Shown here one piece after another: positions 47,993-60,160 of a stretch of 64,000 nt of DNA. Source of the stretch: Trichosphaerium sp. ATCC 40318. Lineage: Eukaryota > Discosea > Flabellinia > Trichosidae. A program made the translations under genes and the position numbers. The notes under the pieces were generated by a model. That model saw only the letters and a list, made by a program, of their open reading frames with translations. It ran no database searches and was not told the DNA's origin. How positions within the stretch are numbered: position 1 is the stretch's first letter; every line of letters begins with the position of its first letter. The stretch covers positions 124,001-188,000 of the forward strand of contig JALMLS010000336.1 of the NCBI GenBank assembly GCA_038496445.1, read 5' to 3'.

Positions 47993-48189
47993 TATTCTAT
48001 TACATAATAAACGATAAAAGCCAAAAAAAATCAAGCAAAAAAAAATGACATTGTGACACCTGTCGTTTGTGACATATGACGTACTTGGTGTAAATGCCTC
48101 TCAAGAATTCTTGGCTACCAATAAAATGATACTCACGAAGTAGTTGATTATCAACCTTGTTGCACATAAGCACGTTGATAACAGAAACA

Positions 48190-48787
48190 CATTATGCACG
48201 TTTACCTTTGTAACTGTGAAGCCATCATGCCAACAAAGCATATGAACACGCTACCATGAACAGTGAGTTGCGTGTACGACGGTTTTAACGTACTGTTGTT
48301 TCTGGGACATGTACTTTTTTACCTGATACGTCATTTAGCGATTATTGCTATTTGTTGTAGCCACAAGTATGTATCACGGAGCAAGCGTACCACTAAGCGA
48401 TTCTCCTTTGCCAGTGAACGGTGTAAATGTCGGAATATCAGCTACGATACCATCAGGAGAATCTGCGAACTGCGTGCCCTCTCTACAGGAGTTATACAAG
48501 TTTTAACAGTTATTCGTACTCCAGACATTGAATAAGTATTTTAGACACCCAGTTATCACCTGGTGTCTCGCTTTCAGTAGTGCTAATGCCTCTACAACAA
48601 ATTACAGTAAGCAAACAATAGAAAACGCTCTAAATAGTAACCTCAAGTGCTCTAATAAGCGTTGTTTCCTCACATCATCAATATTATTACAGCAAGCCAT
48701 GACGTTTTGCCAAAAAACTTTCGTGCGCAACCGTCAACCTTCCTTACAACGGTCGTGTCTGTCAACAGCACCTACTTGAATTTGTGA
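48190..48787 (+). CDS. Unresolved gene, probably extracellular
   Basis: Two stretches look coding on the plus strand. The first, about 48365-48500, is YHGASVPLSDSPLPVNGVN then GISATIPSGESANCVPSLQE. The second, about 48697-48787, is HDVLPKNFRAQPSTFLTTVV and SVNSTYLNL to TGA. An exon piece around 48570 (LSVVLMPLQQIT) ends at a good GTAAGC donor. I cannot place the start or the order of joins. The Ser/Thr/Pro-rich make-up with an NST sequon suits a secreted protein. Confidence 0.38.
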
Positions 48788-48870
48788 GGAAATACATCAC
48801 AGTACAAATTCTTCAACTCAAAGTCATGTTGACGTGGCTAAATTAAATTTTAGATTTATAGTGCTTAACA

Positions 48871-50480
48871 ATGATGAAAGCGTTTCTCTTTGCTGTATTG
48901 TTCTCCCTCGCTGTTGTAGCCGTAGTTGGTGAAGGTGAAAGCTCTGATGTAGTCGACTTGACCCCAGACAACTTTGATGAGATTGTTGATGGTTCAAAAG
49001 CCGTATTTGTTGAATTCTTCGCCCCATGGTACGACACGCTCCATTATGACTTTTCTGATTGCTATTAAAGGTGTGGACACTGTAAACGCCTTGCACCTGT
49101 ACATAGAATACGTCCAAACCAATTAATCTAATCATTTACAGGACTACGAAATCTTTGGAACCGCTTTCGCGAAAATAGACTCAGTTGTCATCGCAAAAGT
49201 AGATGCTGACAAGCACAAAGAACTCGGCAAACGTTTTGGTGTCTCTGGATTCCCAACCCTAAAATTTTTCCCAAAAGGCGCCACTGAGCCAGAAGAGTGC
49301 GTTATAATTGTCTCTACTGCCAAGAATGTCTTTCAGCCTCTAAATTATTTTTTGTAGCTACAAAGGTGGTAGATCCGTTGACGAGCTCGTTACATTCGTT
49401 AACAACAAGGCCGGTGTCCGTGGTGGTGTATCCAAACCTGCCAGTGCTGTCGTAGAATTAGGTCCAGACAACTTTGATGAAATCGTCAACGACGAATCCG
49501 TAGATGCTTTCGTTGAGTTCTTCGCCCCATGGTACGTTTTCTACACTTTGCGGACAATTATCACGTCAAAGTGTTTATTGTTTTTGTTGATGAGTCACCA
49601 ACTCACTGAAACGTCAGGTGTGGACACTGCAAACGTTTGGCTCCTATCTGGGAACAACTCGCCGGTATTTACAAAAATGACAAGGTACAAACTAGTCAGC
49701 CTTCTTTGAGTGCCTTTGATGCTTTATTTTTGTTGTAACGTCATGCTTATGATCTTTGTTAATAGTTGGTCATTGCTTCCGTTGATGCTGATAAGCACAA
49801 GACTCTCGGACAACGTTTTGATGTAAGCGGATACCCTACCTTGAAAGTCTTCCCAAAAGATAACAAAGCAGGTGAAGCTTACAACGTACGTTCAAAGCAA
49901 TTTTTTTTTGATAGATTGAAAGACACAGTTTATAAACTTTTCGAATTTTCTCTTGAGAAGTGTACTTATACTGGATTTTTAGGGTGGTAGAGAACTCTCT
50001 GACTTTATTAAATACTGTAACGAGAACTTTGGTCTTTTCCGTACCGAATCTGGTCTCTTGAACGACCAAGTACGCAAACACAACACAATTTTTTTTGGGT
50101 TTTTTTCATCACTCTTATTTTTTTTTTTCAAAGGCTGGTCTTGTTGAGAGCATGGAAGAATTCGCCAAGGGTTTCCTTGCTGATGATGCTTCAAAAGAAG
50201 ATCTCATTGTTAGCGCTGAAGCTGCTCTCAAAACTGTAGAAGAAGCTGATAAATGGTACTAAAGCTGCTCAGAGTTTTGCTTCCGTTACTCATTTTTTTT
50301 TAAAGGTCTGCTGGATTCTACGTCAAATTCATGAAAGTCATCGTCAAGCGTGGTGTTGAGTTTGTTGACAAAGAAATCGAACGTACTAACGGTTTGTTGG
50401 CTGGTGATAGCCTCTCCTTGCAAAAGAAGGACGAGTTTGCCATCCGTAGAAACATCTTGAGTGTTTTCAAATCCGAGTAA
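48871..50480 (+). CDS. Protein disulfide isomerase, two thioredoxin domains plus ERp29-like C-terminus
   Basis: Catalyses disulfide formation and rearrangement in the ER lumen. A signal peptide ([19 protein letters not shown]) is followed by two thioredoxin domains. Each has a WCGHC active site split by an intron ([14 protein letters not shown] at about 49025-49090 and again at 49530-49640), an AKVDADKH or ASVDADKH strand and an [10 protein letters not shown] or [10 protein letters not shown] cis-proline loop. The C-terminal helical region (about 50135-50475) matches the ERp29c/P5-type domain, as in Dictyostelium and plant two-domain PDIs. The protein ends FKSE, with no KDEL/HDEL-type retention signal. 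Exon structure repeats between domains, consistent with an internal duplication. Confidence 0.92.
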
Positions 50481-50735
50481 ACAAACAAAAAAAGAGCTTT
50501 TTTAGTAATTTTAAAGCGGTCATTCGTTGTTGTAAAGACCCAGACAATAAACTTATACGCTATACAGAGCTTTTCGTCATGTTTTTGTTTGTACTTTCTA
50601 AAACGACTAAAATGGTATCATTCTACGCTGTCCCTGTCGCAACGATGCGTGGGTCAGTCATTAAAACGAAAACGTCATGATGCAGTACAAAACAGGTATA
50701 TTTGAAATGAGCTGAGCTCAAGGTGCGTTTTAATA
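50481..50735. other. Convergent 3' region between PDI and BolA genes
   Basis: About 250 nt, no feature seen. It must hold both polyadenylation regions; AATAAA occurs near 50550. Confidence 0.3.
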
Positions 50736-51327
50736 TTACTTTTTCTCTTCTGCAGCCTTTTTATCTTCTTCGGCCTTTTTGTCCTCAGCAGCCTTCTTCT
50801 CTTCTTCAGCTTTCTTGTCTTTATCAGCGTCTTTGGCTGGTACTTTTCTTGCTCTTGGCTTCCTTGGTTTTCTCTCACGCTTTGTTGGAGGTGGGTCGGC
50901 GTCAACTTGACGATTTTGCATCTCCCACCTTTTTGGAGTGATTGTTTTGACGCTGGTTGGATTAACTCCTGCGTCTAGTTCCTCTTTAATGCAATCAGTT
51001 ACCATTTGGTACTGGCGCAAAAGAGTCAAGCCAGCAAAATCTTCAGCAACGATTTCGATCTATACAGCGCACGCGTGAGGTCACTAATGAAGTATTGTAG
51101 AGTACCTTAAAATGCGTTTCTGAGCCTTTTGGCACGTTATGCCTTGAACTGTCGTTAATAACATTCAAGAACGCTGGTTTGAATTTTGAGTGAAGCTTCT
51201 CGTATATTGCGCCCTCAATTCGGCCTCTGTTTTTCACTTCTGGTGTTTCTTCAGGTTTATCTGCATACCACCTGCGTACTTGCACAGCGTTACGTCGCGT
51301 AACTACAGAGCGTCTTGCTATACTCAA
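50736..51327 (-). CDS. Mitochondrial BolA-family protein with Lys/Glu/Ala-rich tail
   Basis: BolA proteins act with monothiol glutaredoxins in iron-sulfur cluster delivery. The Arg-rich, acid-poor start (MSIARRSVVTRRNAVQVRRW) fits a mitochondrial presequence. The BolA core follows: IEGAIYEKLHSKFKPAFLNV, then SSRHNVPKGSETHFK. A single intron of about 50 nt comes next, then IEIVAEDFAGLTLLRQYQMV and GVNPTSVKTITPKRWE, which match the family pattern. After the core comes an unusual 65-residue tail: a KRERKPRKPRARK basic block and then imperfect KAEEEKKAAEDKKAEEDKK repeats to the stop at 50736. The tail is not a usual BolA feature and would form a highly charged helix. It diverges from the TPR/PPR-like gene with only 252 nt between starts. 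Confidence 0.85.
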
Positions 51328-51579
51328 TGGTTAATTTGCTAATTCTACTTGATGCACTACCCACCTACTGGTCTAACACGAATGAATCGTCCAAGCATAG
51401 TGACACTACTTTGAGGATGAGCAATAGTCCAGTACGACAAAGTCTTTTGTGGGCTTTTTTTCGCTTCATTAAAAATTGGACCTTTCAAGCAGTTCACGCC
51501 TCAAATGACGCTGTGAGGTTAATGCGCCACTCAAAGACTCTAATACAATCAATTATTGGCGTTCAGCACTTTAACGTTG
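51328..51579. promoter_or_regulatory. Short bidirectional promoter region, BolA and TPR/PPR-like genes
   Basis: The two start codons, 51327 (minus) and 51580 (plus), are 252 nt apart, and both products look mitochondrial. Shared control is plausible. No TATA box or CACGTG is present. Confidence 0.35.
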
Positions 51580-53354
51580 ATGTTACGCGTCATATGCCAG
51601 TGTCGTCCATCAGGGCGAGTGCGCGAACGTGCTTGTGGGGCTAAGAACGCAACGTCTCGACAATCTAAAGCTTATCACATTACAGCGCATTGCACTGATC
51701 TAACAATGGACTCAAGAGACATTTTACAGGCACATTTTCCCAAGAGAGCTCATTTACACACAGCGAAAGTGCTATTCAAAAAGGGGCAAATGAGCGAAGC
51801 TCTAGAGCAATTTGATCGCTTAGAAGAACTTGGAGCTGTTCTATCTCCAGAAGACAACTTGTTTAAACATCACCTGATGCTTAGATGCCATCGCTACAGC
51901 GATATAATAAAAGAGTTTGAGACGCGCTTATCAAATCACAGCGTTGGTACACTTCCTGGTGTTGGGACTGCGTACGAGAAGGCTGGTGATGAGCACCAGA
52001 CGTTTGATATTGCAGATCAAGTCATTGGAAGCAGTATGGGAGACGAGGTAAGTAGAATTGGATGTTTTCTCATTTTTTTTTTCTTTTTTTGTGCTTCTCC
52101 TTGTTGATGCGTTTGACGCTTTAGGTGAATTCAAATCCGGCTGCTTGTAGTGGTATTCTAAAGAACGCACTTCATGCAAGTGCATCAGCGATTACGAAAC
52201 ATTTGGATGTGAATAAGAAATATCTAGGTGAGTATTGTTATTAGGTGTCTTCTCAATTTTTTCTTTTTTTGAAAGGTTGTCAAACAAAAATTGAGTAACC
52301 TTTTTATTTTCGTCATTTACAACCGTAATATATGTAAACAGTTATAAATTACTTGAGAAGAGAAGTTCAAGAATATTTTAATGGGCGCTTAGCGCTTCAA
52401 ATCTCTTTTTGTTTTTTTTTTGATTCATTCAAACACCTGACTAAGTTTTGTTGTAGATGAAGTAACACCTCTGACTTTTTTGGAATTACTTACACAATAT
52501 AATTTATCTGTTGATAACAGTGATTACTTTGTTGTTTTACAAGCGCTAAGTTATACACGCAAGCACCAACTATTTCTTCGTGTATTTGAACAATATGTTG
52601 AAAGTGGTACGTACTCGCTTTTTATTCTCTCCTCCTTTCAAAGAGTTTGTCTTTGGCTTCATTACTTTATAAGAATTTAAACAACATGTCAATGTAACTT
52701 TACGGATGAGAAGTACATCCACACGTGTCAATGTCGTGTTCTTTTGTTGAGTGCTAATTTTTCCTTTTTTTTCTTCTAGGCTTGCCACAAGAGCCAAAGT
52801 TTATCAAGTTAATGTTACAGACAATGCTTATTACTGGTGATTTTGATACAGCAGTTAAAACCACACATTTGGATTCAGATGCAATGGTGCCCGAACTACA
52901 TCCTCTTCTTGTAAGGGTTGCAAGGTAACAAAGAGCTTCTTCTTTTTCTTTTTTTTTCTTTTTTGTTTTCCAGCTTTTCGCTTATCGGCTTCCTTCTAGT
53001 GCACAAATCAATCGTATTAAGATACCTACTCATTTACCTGCTTTATTTATTGCTATGGATACAAGTGATACACTAGATGCTGTATCTGGTGTTCTGCTGT
53101 CTCTGAGGAAGATATATAATTCAAAAACATCAATGGTCATTATAGACTTTACAAGAAATGATATGTTAATACTTTTGGGTTCTGTAAAGAAGCTTATTGG
53201 TAGTATAGAAAATGGTATAAATGATATACCTAATAATGAACATAATCAAACACGTGCTTTGACTCTTTTTTTTAAGAGTTGCTTAACACAAATGTGGGAA
53301 AGTTGGAGAGAACTTAATACAACGTACTCATTGTCAAATAAATCAAAACAATAA
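51580..53354 (+). CDS. TPR/PPR-like helical repeat protein, probably mitochondrial
   Basis: The ATG at 51580 gives an Arg-rich leader (MLRVICQCRPSGRVRERACG). A later in-frame ATG at 51706 (MDSRDILQAHFPKRAHLHTA) would give a version without it. The body is alpha-helical: HTAKVLFKKGQMSEALEQFD resembles a TPR, SDYFVVLQALSYTRKHQLFL and EPKFIKLMLQTMLITGDFD resemble PPR-type helices, and LHPLLVRVAR follows. The last exon (about 53000-53354) contains IPTHLPALFIAMDTSDTL and ends NKSKQ. About six exons, with introns unusually T-rich. I cannot name the family; a mitochondrial RNA or ribosome-related role is only a guess. Confidence 0.62.
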
Positions 53355-53996
53355 TGTAAGAAAAAAAACCAATATGATTGTTTTTAACTGCAATAATTTC
53401 ACGCAGTTCCCATTCCTTTCCCGTTTTCCAAAAACATCCTTAAATCAACTTACTTTACTTTGCCTAAAAAACCAGTTTTATGGAACTGTGAATGCCTTAC
53501 TAATCATGGTTGCTCACTTGAGGCTCGGGATGGCGCGCAACATACTGTCGTACTAACACTTCAATAAGTACCAGCGATTATGCAGTTTGTTAAGTTGCCC
53601 TGACATTGTTTGACGCAGTTCGTTAACGTGACAAAGGCTTCATAAGCTTGTTTTCCCCTCTTCTTTAATACCTGGCGGTAGTACAGCTGAAAATGTCATG
53701 TTTGTCTCGTCTATTAGTTTCTTGTGCTTATTTAATCACGTGTATTGATTTATAAGCAAAACAACCAAAAGATGGCGATTTAAGCTAGTTTTGAAATGTT
53801 CCGATTTAGAGCACGTGTGATAAATTGGTATCGTCAAACTGGTATCGTGTGATGTCGTGACTACGATGTAAACCAGGTACTACATAGTTACTGCACCAGA
53901 GTTGACTTCAAACCAAAAAAAACTCAAGAAACAAACAACTTATCGGAGAAAGGCTTTCTACGTTAAAATTTTAACTTAAAACAAGGCCTGACTGTG
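53355..53996. promoter_or_regulatory. Intergenic region upstream of the large GPCR gene
   Basis: About 640 nt after the TPR/PPR-like gene's stop. CACGTG occurs at 53737 and 53812, 260 and 185 nt upstream of the GPCR start codon. No coding signal. Confidence 0.4.
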
Positions 53997-56900
53997 ATGA
54001 ATTGTATCTACGCCTTGGTTCTATTATTCTTAGCAAAACTGACTTACCAAGCTCCGCCTATTGCCGGAGGACCAGGGTATGCACTTAGCGCATATGATAA
54101 AGGAGATTACTTAGCCGGAGAAAATGTACAGCTTTTTGGGACACCTGATTTTACAGTTGAATATTGGATGGCTGCTAGAACACCCTCTAATTTCTATCCT
54201 GTTATTTCTTACGCTGTGGCACGTGGAGAAGGTAGCGGTCGTATTGGGCAGTTTGATGATCAAAGGTGAGCGCAGTTTTGTTTTTTTGTGAAGAAGTTGT
54301 TTGAGGCTTTCGTTTAAGGTCTTAATAGGATTGCAATGATGCACGGATCGTCTATATTTATATTTTGTATGGATGCCACAGTATCTTTAGATGTTCCTCT
54401 TGAAAGCGGATGGCATCATTGGGCTATGACGTATAAAGGAGACTCAAATATTTTCAGAGTCTATTATGTAAACAACTATCCATTGAAACTGTTTTGTTTT
54501 TTTGACGTCTACTAGGATGGCCAAGTTATGTACAATGGTACACTGACAGGAAGGGATACGGTCGTTGGCATAGAAAATGGAGGAACAATCGTCATTGGCC
54601 AAGAACAGGTACGTCAATCAAAATCTAAAAAACTCCGAAATTGGGAACTTAAAAACTGCAGGATAGTAGTTTGGGCAATTTCGATCAACTTGCTTCTTTT
54701 CAAGGTTCTATAGATGAAATACGTATATGGCAGATACAAAGAACAGGTACCGACGACAAGCGTTTCAAAAATAATTCACGTGATTAAACGTATTTTTTGT
54801 TTGAAAACAGAAGCCGAAATACAAGAGCACATGAACATTGGATTGACTGGAACAGAACCAGGTCTCTCTGCTTTGTTTAACTTCGAATCATTCGATAGTA
54901 TTGAAAATAAGGTATGATATGCGCCATTATTCCTACGCTTTCGAGACGCGCCATTGTCTGTACACGATAATTAAGTTAAAGCTAATTTTTGTGTTTTTTT
55001 TTATAGTACACCAATCAAGCGAGCCTAACGCAAGACTTGTTTGTAAGTCATTGGGATATAGAGAAGGATACTTACACTATAGGAAATACAACAAAAGGAC
55101 CTATTCAAGGTTTATCAACTGCACCGTTGTCGAGTTTAGGAAGACCTACTATTATTTTCACAAACGACATCGATGAACGGGTAAGAAATAGCAAAATATT
55201 GTCTCGTATTTTCTCATAACAATGCCAGGTTATCACCTTAAACGCCGTTGATTTTGATGGAGACGCTTTGGTGTTCGCTTTGGATACCCTTCCATCTCAA
55301 GGAAACTTATTTATGTATGATGGTCAGAGCAAGCTCGCGCAAATCACAACAACTGGTTCACGTTAGTTCAAATAATATATAATCCATAAAATATCCTTAA
55401 AATTCTCTAGCAATATTGGGAAATCAAGTAATATTCGTTCCAAATAGTAACACTGTAATGAACGATAGCTTCACATACACGGTATCCGACGGTGTTGACA
55501 CATCAAGTGGTACGTACATTAACCATAAACTCACTCTCTAAAAGCATACAAAAGGTCAAATTATTATTCTACAAAACAATGCACCTACAGCGTATTCTGC
55601 CACCTACGATTCAGGTATGTTAATTTAGTTTTCTTTCATCTTTCTGATTTTTCTCGCTATTGTTGCTCTAATAATTTCTTTTCAGAGGAGGATTTAGAGT
55701 TGATATTGACGCTCACTTGCAGCGATCCAGATGGTGGTTTTATTGGTGCAACAATTACTTCTTTACCTACACAAGGATCGTTGTATCAAATTAAAACGGA
55801 TAGAACAACCAGAGGTACGTTTAAACGAGAAAATATACAAATAGTATAATGACTCTAAATCCAAAAAGGGGAACGCATCGTTTTACCAAATACAGCACTT
55901 ACACGTGACTCGAACATTGTTTTATTTGTTCCTCCATTAAATGGAGCAAATATACGCTCTACGTTCACTTTTGATTGCAGAGATGATAATAGTATACACT
56001 CAGCAGCAGCTATGGTTGATGTCGATTTGGAAGCTTTTGATGACAAGGTATGTCACAAGCTTTCTTGTTTTTTTTTCCCACTTTTTTGGTTATTCACTCA
56101 ATGCTTAGGCATTTGTCGGTGGCGCCTTATATGCTTTATCATTCGGTGGTATTGGTCAGAGAGTATCATTTATAATTCCTGGAAATGTACCGGATATACG
56201 AGGAATCGATTTATGGATAAAACCTGGGGTACATTTTTGTTAAGATGATTTCATTTTTAACATTTGTATTTAGGCTAAGGATGAAATGTCTTTAATGTCT
56301 TTTGGTCATTTCGAACTTGCATTAAGGTTAGGAAGTGTTCCTAATATGTATAATCTATACTCAAGTTACACGGACGCCGGTGGCGATAAAATTATAACAG
56401 CACGTTTCGGGGAAGTACATACAAACGTGTGGTCTCACATCGCTTGTGATTTTACTATTGAAGATGGGATATCTTTTTACGTCAATGGTGACTATGTTGG
56501 TTCCACTGGGAGTATAGGTTTCGGAAGCATCACTGTAAATACAAACTTTGACATTGGTGGATCATCAGAACACGGATACTACACAGGCGATATCGACGAA
56601 GTGAGTTTCTTTCTTTTTTTTTTTGTGATATTAATGTACCACGTTTTAGATGCGTTTGTGGAGCATCCCTTTTAGAAATCAAACGGATCTATACTTATTA
56701 AAAGATTCACTTGTAACTGGTCTTGAGACAACCCTCATATCTTCATGGAGTTTTGATGAAGGTGTTGGTAACATAGTAAAGTCAATTGGACTATTTACAA
56801 TACGGTACTAAGTGCAAAAAGTTACTTTCGGGTTTCTGACTTTTTTCTTAGTGGTACTCTTACTGGTTCTTCGTTGATACCTTCTTGGACTACATCGACT

Positions 56901-59900
56901 ATGCCTGGTCATAATACTGTAGTTCTTGATGAAGATAGTGAAGGGGTATATTTTAAAGTACCATGGGCTGACGTAGAAGGAGATAGAGTTGCTGCAGTTG
57001 TTTTGAGCCTTCCAACCAAAGGAACATTGTATCAAGTACTGATTTGTCATTATCGATTATTCTTAATTCCATCTTGCTTACTTGGAAACATAGGTAAACG
57101 AAGATGGAAGTATAGGCGCTAGGTTTGAGCCAACAGATTTTTACCAGGTAATTCTCGGCAGTTTTTAAGGAAAGGCTGATAATGTTGTTAGTCTTGGCTA
57201 TCCGATCAGCCGCCAATCGCTCAATGGGTTTCTAACGCCACTAATTGGTCGTCTCAATGGGGAAATGGACCTTCTTATTTCGCTTCCCAGCTTATAGGAG
57301 AACCAGAAACGTTTGATGAGACGAAATCGAAGCAACAAAGCGGGTATGAGGCTAAACTCTTTAAATGAATCAAGTTTCAAGTTTAAACTTTGTTATAGTG
57401 ATAGCGTATTTGCTTGGTCTCCATTAACTCAATGTGCTCGAGAATGGTCACGTGCGTAAATATGTTAATGCGAAAATACTAAAGGTATTCAAGAAAATGC
57501 TACGAGTGTCGAGTTTGTTGAAATTGAATTTGAGCAGGAAGTTTTTGTGACTGGTTTCGAGTTTTATGAGAGTTACAACCCAGGTGCTGTTGCAGAGATT
57601 TATCTACTCAACGAACACGGTGATTGGGTAGTATTATATGATGAAGGATTCAGGGTTATGCCTAATATATATAACGTGTTTCAACCAACAATACAATGTC
57701 AACGTATGTTGATAGGAGATCTTGTTTCTTATTTTTTTTCTTAAACGCAGCTTGTAACTTTTATATAGGTCTCTTTAAGACAAGACATGTTAGAATTATT
57801 CACGATACATGCAATGCCCAAGGTTGGAATGAGATTGATGCCATCAGAATGACGGGTGTACAATACAAAAAAGCTGTACGGAGGGTTTTAATTTTATTTG
57901 TTCCTTACTTGTTTTTTCTTTAAACAGGGTGTCATTGAGAATACAAACTCTCTTCTCTATTACGTTCCACATCCAAATAAAAATGGTATTGATACTATAG
58001 AATATACAGCAATAGATTGCCCTTATCGAGTAGACAGAGAAAGCAAACCTGGTTTCATTACATGTACGTCTTGAGTTGACTCATGGTTTCTTCGTTTTTA
58101 ATTAATTGACATTTTTCTGGATAGTTAATATATCGAGAGTGAATGATTATCCAGTAAATGAACCAGCTGTAACTGTTAAGGGTATGTCTAACGAAGATAC
58201 CTTTATTTTCATAAACATGACCGACATTGATAACCGGAACATTTCATTGGCGATAACAAGGTGGCCAGTTTATGGTGAACTATGGGCTGTACGATAAAAA
58301 CTATACTCAATCTTACAAAAAATCACGTGTCTTACATCTACAAGGTTTCCAATGCAAATGAAACTACAGAACAACTCAGAGCCCTACCGTAAGTCGTTTA
58401 GCAATAATTGCCAGCGTAATCTTTTGTTGTTTTTAACTCTAGTATACAGTCGTAATGCATCGTTGGAGAACGGATTTGTTGTTTACAGACATATCAAAGG
58501 AACTTGTGGTATTGAGTTTGATTTCTTTGAGTACAAGCTTTGTGATACTTCTCTTTGTTCAAACAATTCTAAGGTAAGCCTCTAACTACTTTCCGTCTAA
58601 GGCAGTTAATGTTTATAGGTCACTCTCGATATTTTCTGTAAGCCAGGAAGTCATGTTATCCATGATTACGTCAAAATAGCAATTGGTATCATTACAGGAT
58701 TTCTTATCCTTGCTGCTTTTTGTCTTCTCTTGTTCACATTCTATGGCGGATATATTTATACATATCCTCAGATTAAGGTATTATTAATTATGCTTCAAAG
58801 GGTGTTAAGGCTGATATTGTTTTGTGTAGATTGCTTCACCTCCGTTTTTGTTGATTATAATTTTCGGCGGTATTCTTGCTTATAGTACAGTCTTTGTATG
58901 GATGCTAGAAGTCACTAAAGCCACTTGTATCATACGAGTATGGACTCTTGCCTTTGGCACAATTCTTATGTTCACGTGCGTTCATCTGAATCCAAACCTC
59001 AAACCGTTTTGTTCAACATTGTACTAAGATGTTTGGTTAGTGGTATGTTTGTTAAGACGTGGCGTATCTACAAGATATTCAGGAACAAGTCTATCAAAAT
59101 ATTCAGTGTGCCTGACTACAAGCTATGGCTTATTGCTGGAATTGTTTCCGTAAGATCAAAACACGTTCTTGGTATTTTCCTGTTATATTTACTCCAGTTC
59201 TTGTAGAGCATTGGTATTGTTTTATTGCTTATTTTCAGTTTCGTCGACCCACCTGCAGTAAAATCACGTGTAAACCCATCAGACCCTTCTAAGACATTTT
59301 TAACATGCACCACTAATTATTGGACAATGGGTTCTATCGTTGCTGCTTTGGTACGATCTTACAAACTAGAAAAGAAAAAAAAAGGCTAACAAGTATTTTC
59401 TTTTAGAGCGTTCTTGTCATTTGGGGTGTCTTCCTTGCTATTGGCGTAAGAAAAGTAAGCTCAGTGTATAACGAAAGCAAGTACATTGGAATCAGTATAT
59501 ACGGGTTCGCTGGTATTGCAACAATCGCTGTACGTGACGAAGTCTTTCTTCAATCAACAATCAACTAAAAACCAAGATTTAAACATAACTTTTATACTAG
59601 GTACCGACTTTAATTTTGGTTAACACCAACCCCCTCCATACATTTGTGATTATCAGTATTTGCACTATACTTGCTGTAACGACGAGTATTTGGGTACTGT
59701 TTGTACCTAAACTAATTTCTTTGGCAAAGGGAGAAGACTTAAAAGCGAAGCACTTAAAACATAAGAATGCAAATAGCATAAAAGATCTCAATGCATCCCT
59801 TCAGGCTTCTAAAATGGATGCTTCAGCGCTTAAACGTCATCTAGACGAAAAGAATAATGAGCTTGATCAGAAGAATGCCTTGATTGAGAAACAACAAAGA

Positions 59901-60086
59901 AGAATAGAAGAGTTAAAGAAAAAACTACACAAAGATAAAGGATCACTTAGAAATCATAGTATTGGTATAAAGAAGAGATCTGGTCCTATGGTTGTTAATG
60001 TATCAATGTCAGAGTCAGTATCATCGGAAATTACAGAACAGGATACAACAGATGCAACACAAACATCAAATATCATTGATGCCTAA
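53997..60086 (+). CDS. Giant class C (GABA-B-like) GPCR with LamG, cadherin-like and discoidin ectodomain
   Basis: This is a 6.1-kb gene with some twenty-five short introns and a signal peptide (MNCIYALVLLFLAKLTYQA). The ectodomain has LamG-type concanavalin fold 1 (LFGTPDFTVEYWMAARTPSN, about 54130-54900). Cadherin-like/tandem units follow (VDFDGDALVFALDTLPSQGN; CSDPDGGFIGATITSLPTQG), then LamG 2 (56109-56600, NVWSHIACDFTIEDGISFYV). Next are another cadherin-like unit and a discoidin-like domain of the FBXL4 kind (YFASQLIGEPETFDE; VFVTGFEFYESYNPGAVAEI; WVVLYDEG). From about 58670 seven helices run: IAIGIITGFLILAAFCLLLF, PPFLLIIIFGGILAYSTVFV, a third-helix region, VKTWRIYKIFRNKSIKIF with DYKLWLIAGIV, and on to FVIISICTILAVTTSIWVLF. 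The cytosolic tail has a coiled coil (NNELDQKNALIEKQQRRIEE), as in GABA-B receptors. The usual Venus-flytrap ligand domain is absent. Confidence 0.87.
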
Positions 60087-60160
60087 GAGCGACTAACAAA
60101 AAAAAAATAAAAAATCAAGCGTTTGGGTATCACGTGTACCGGAAAGTACGCTTGTAAAAA

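Noticed and set aside
50675-50941. Overlapping frames rich in Leu/Pro or Lys
   Set aside because: Shadows of the Lys/Glu/Ala tail of the BolA gene in other frames.
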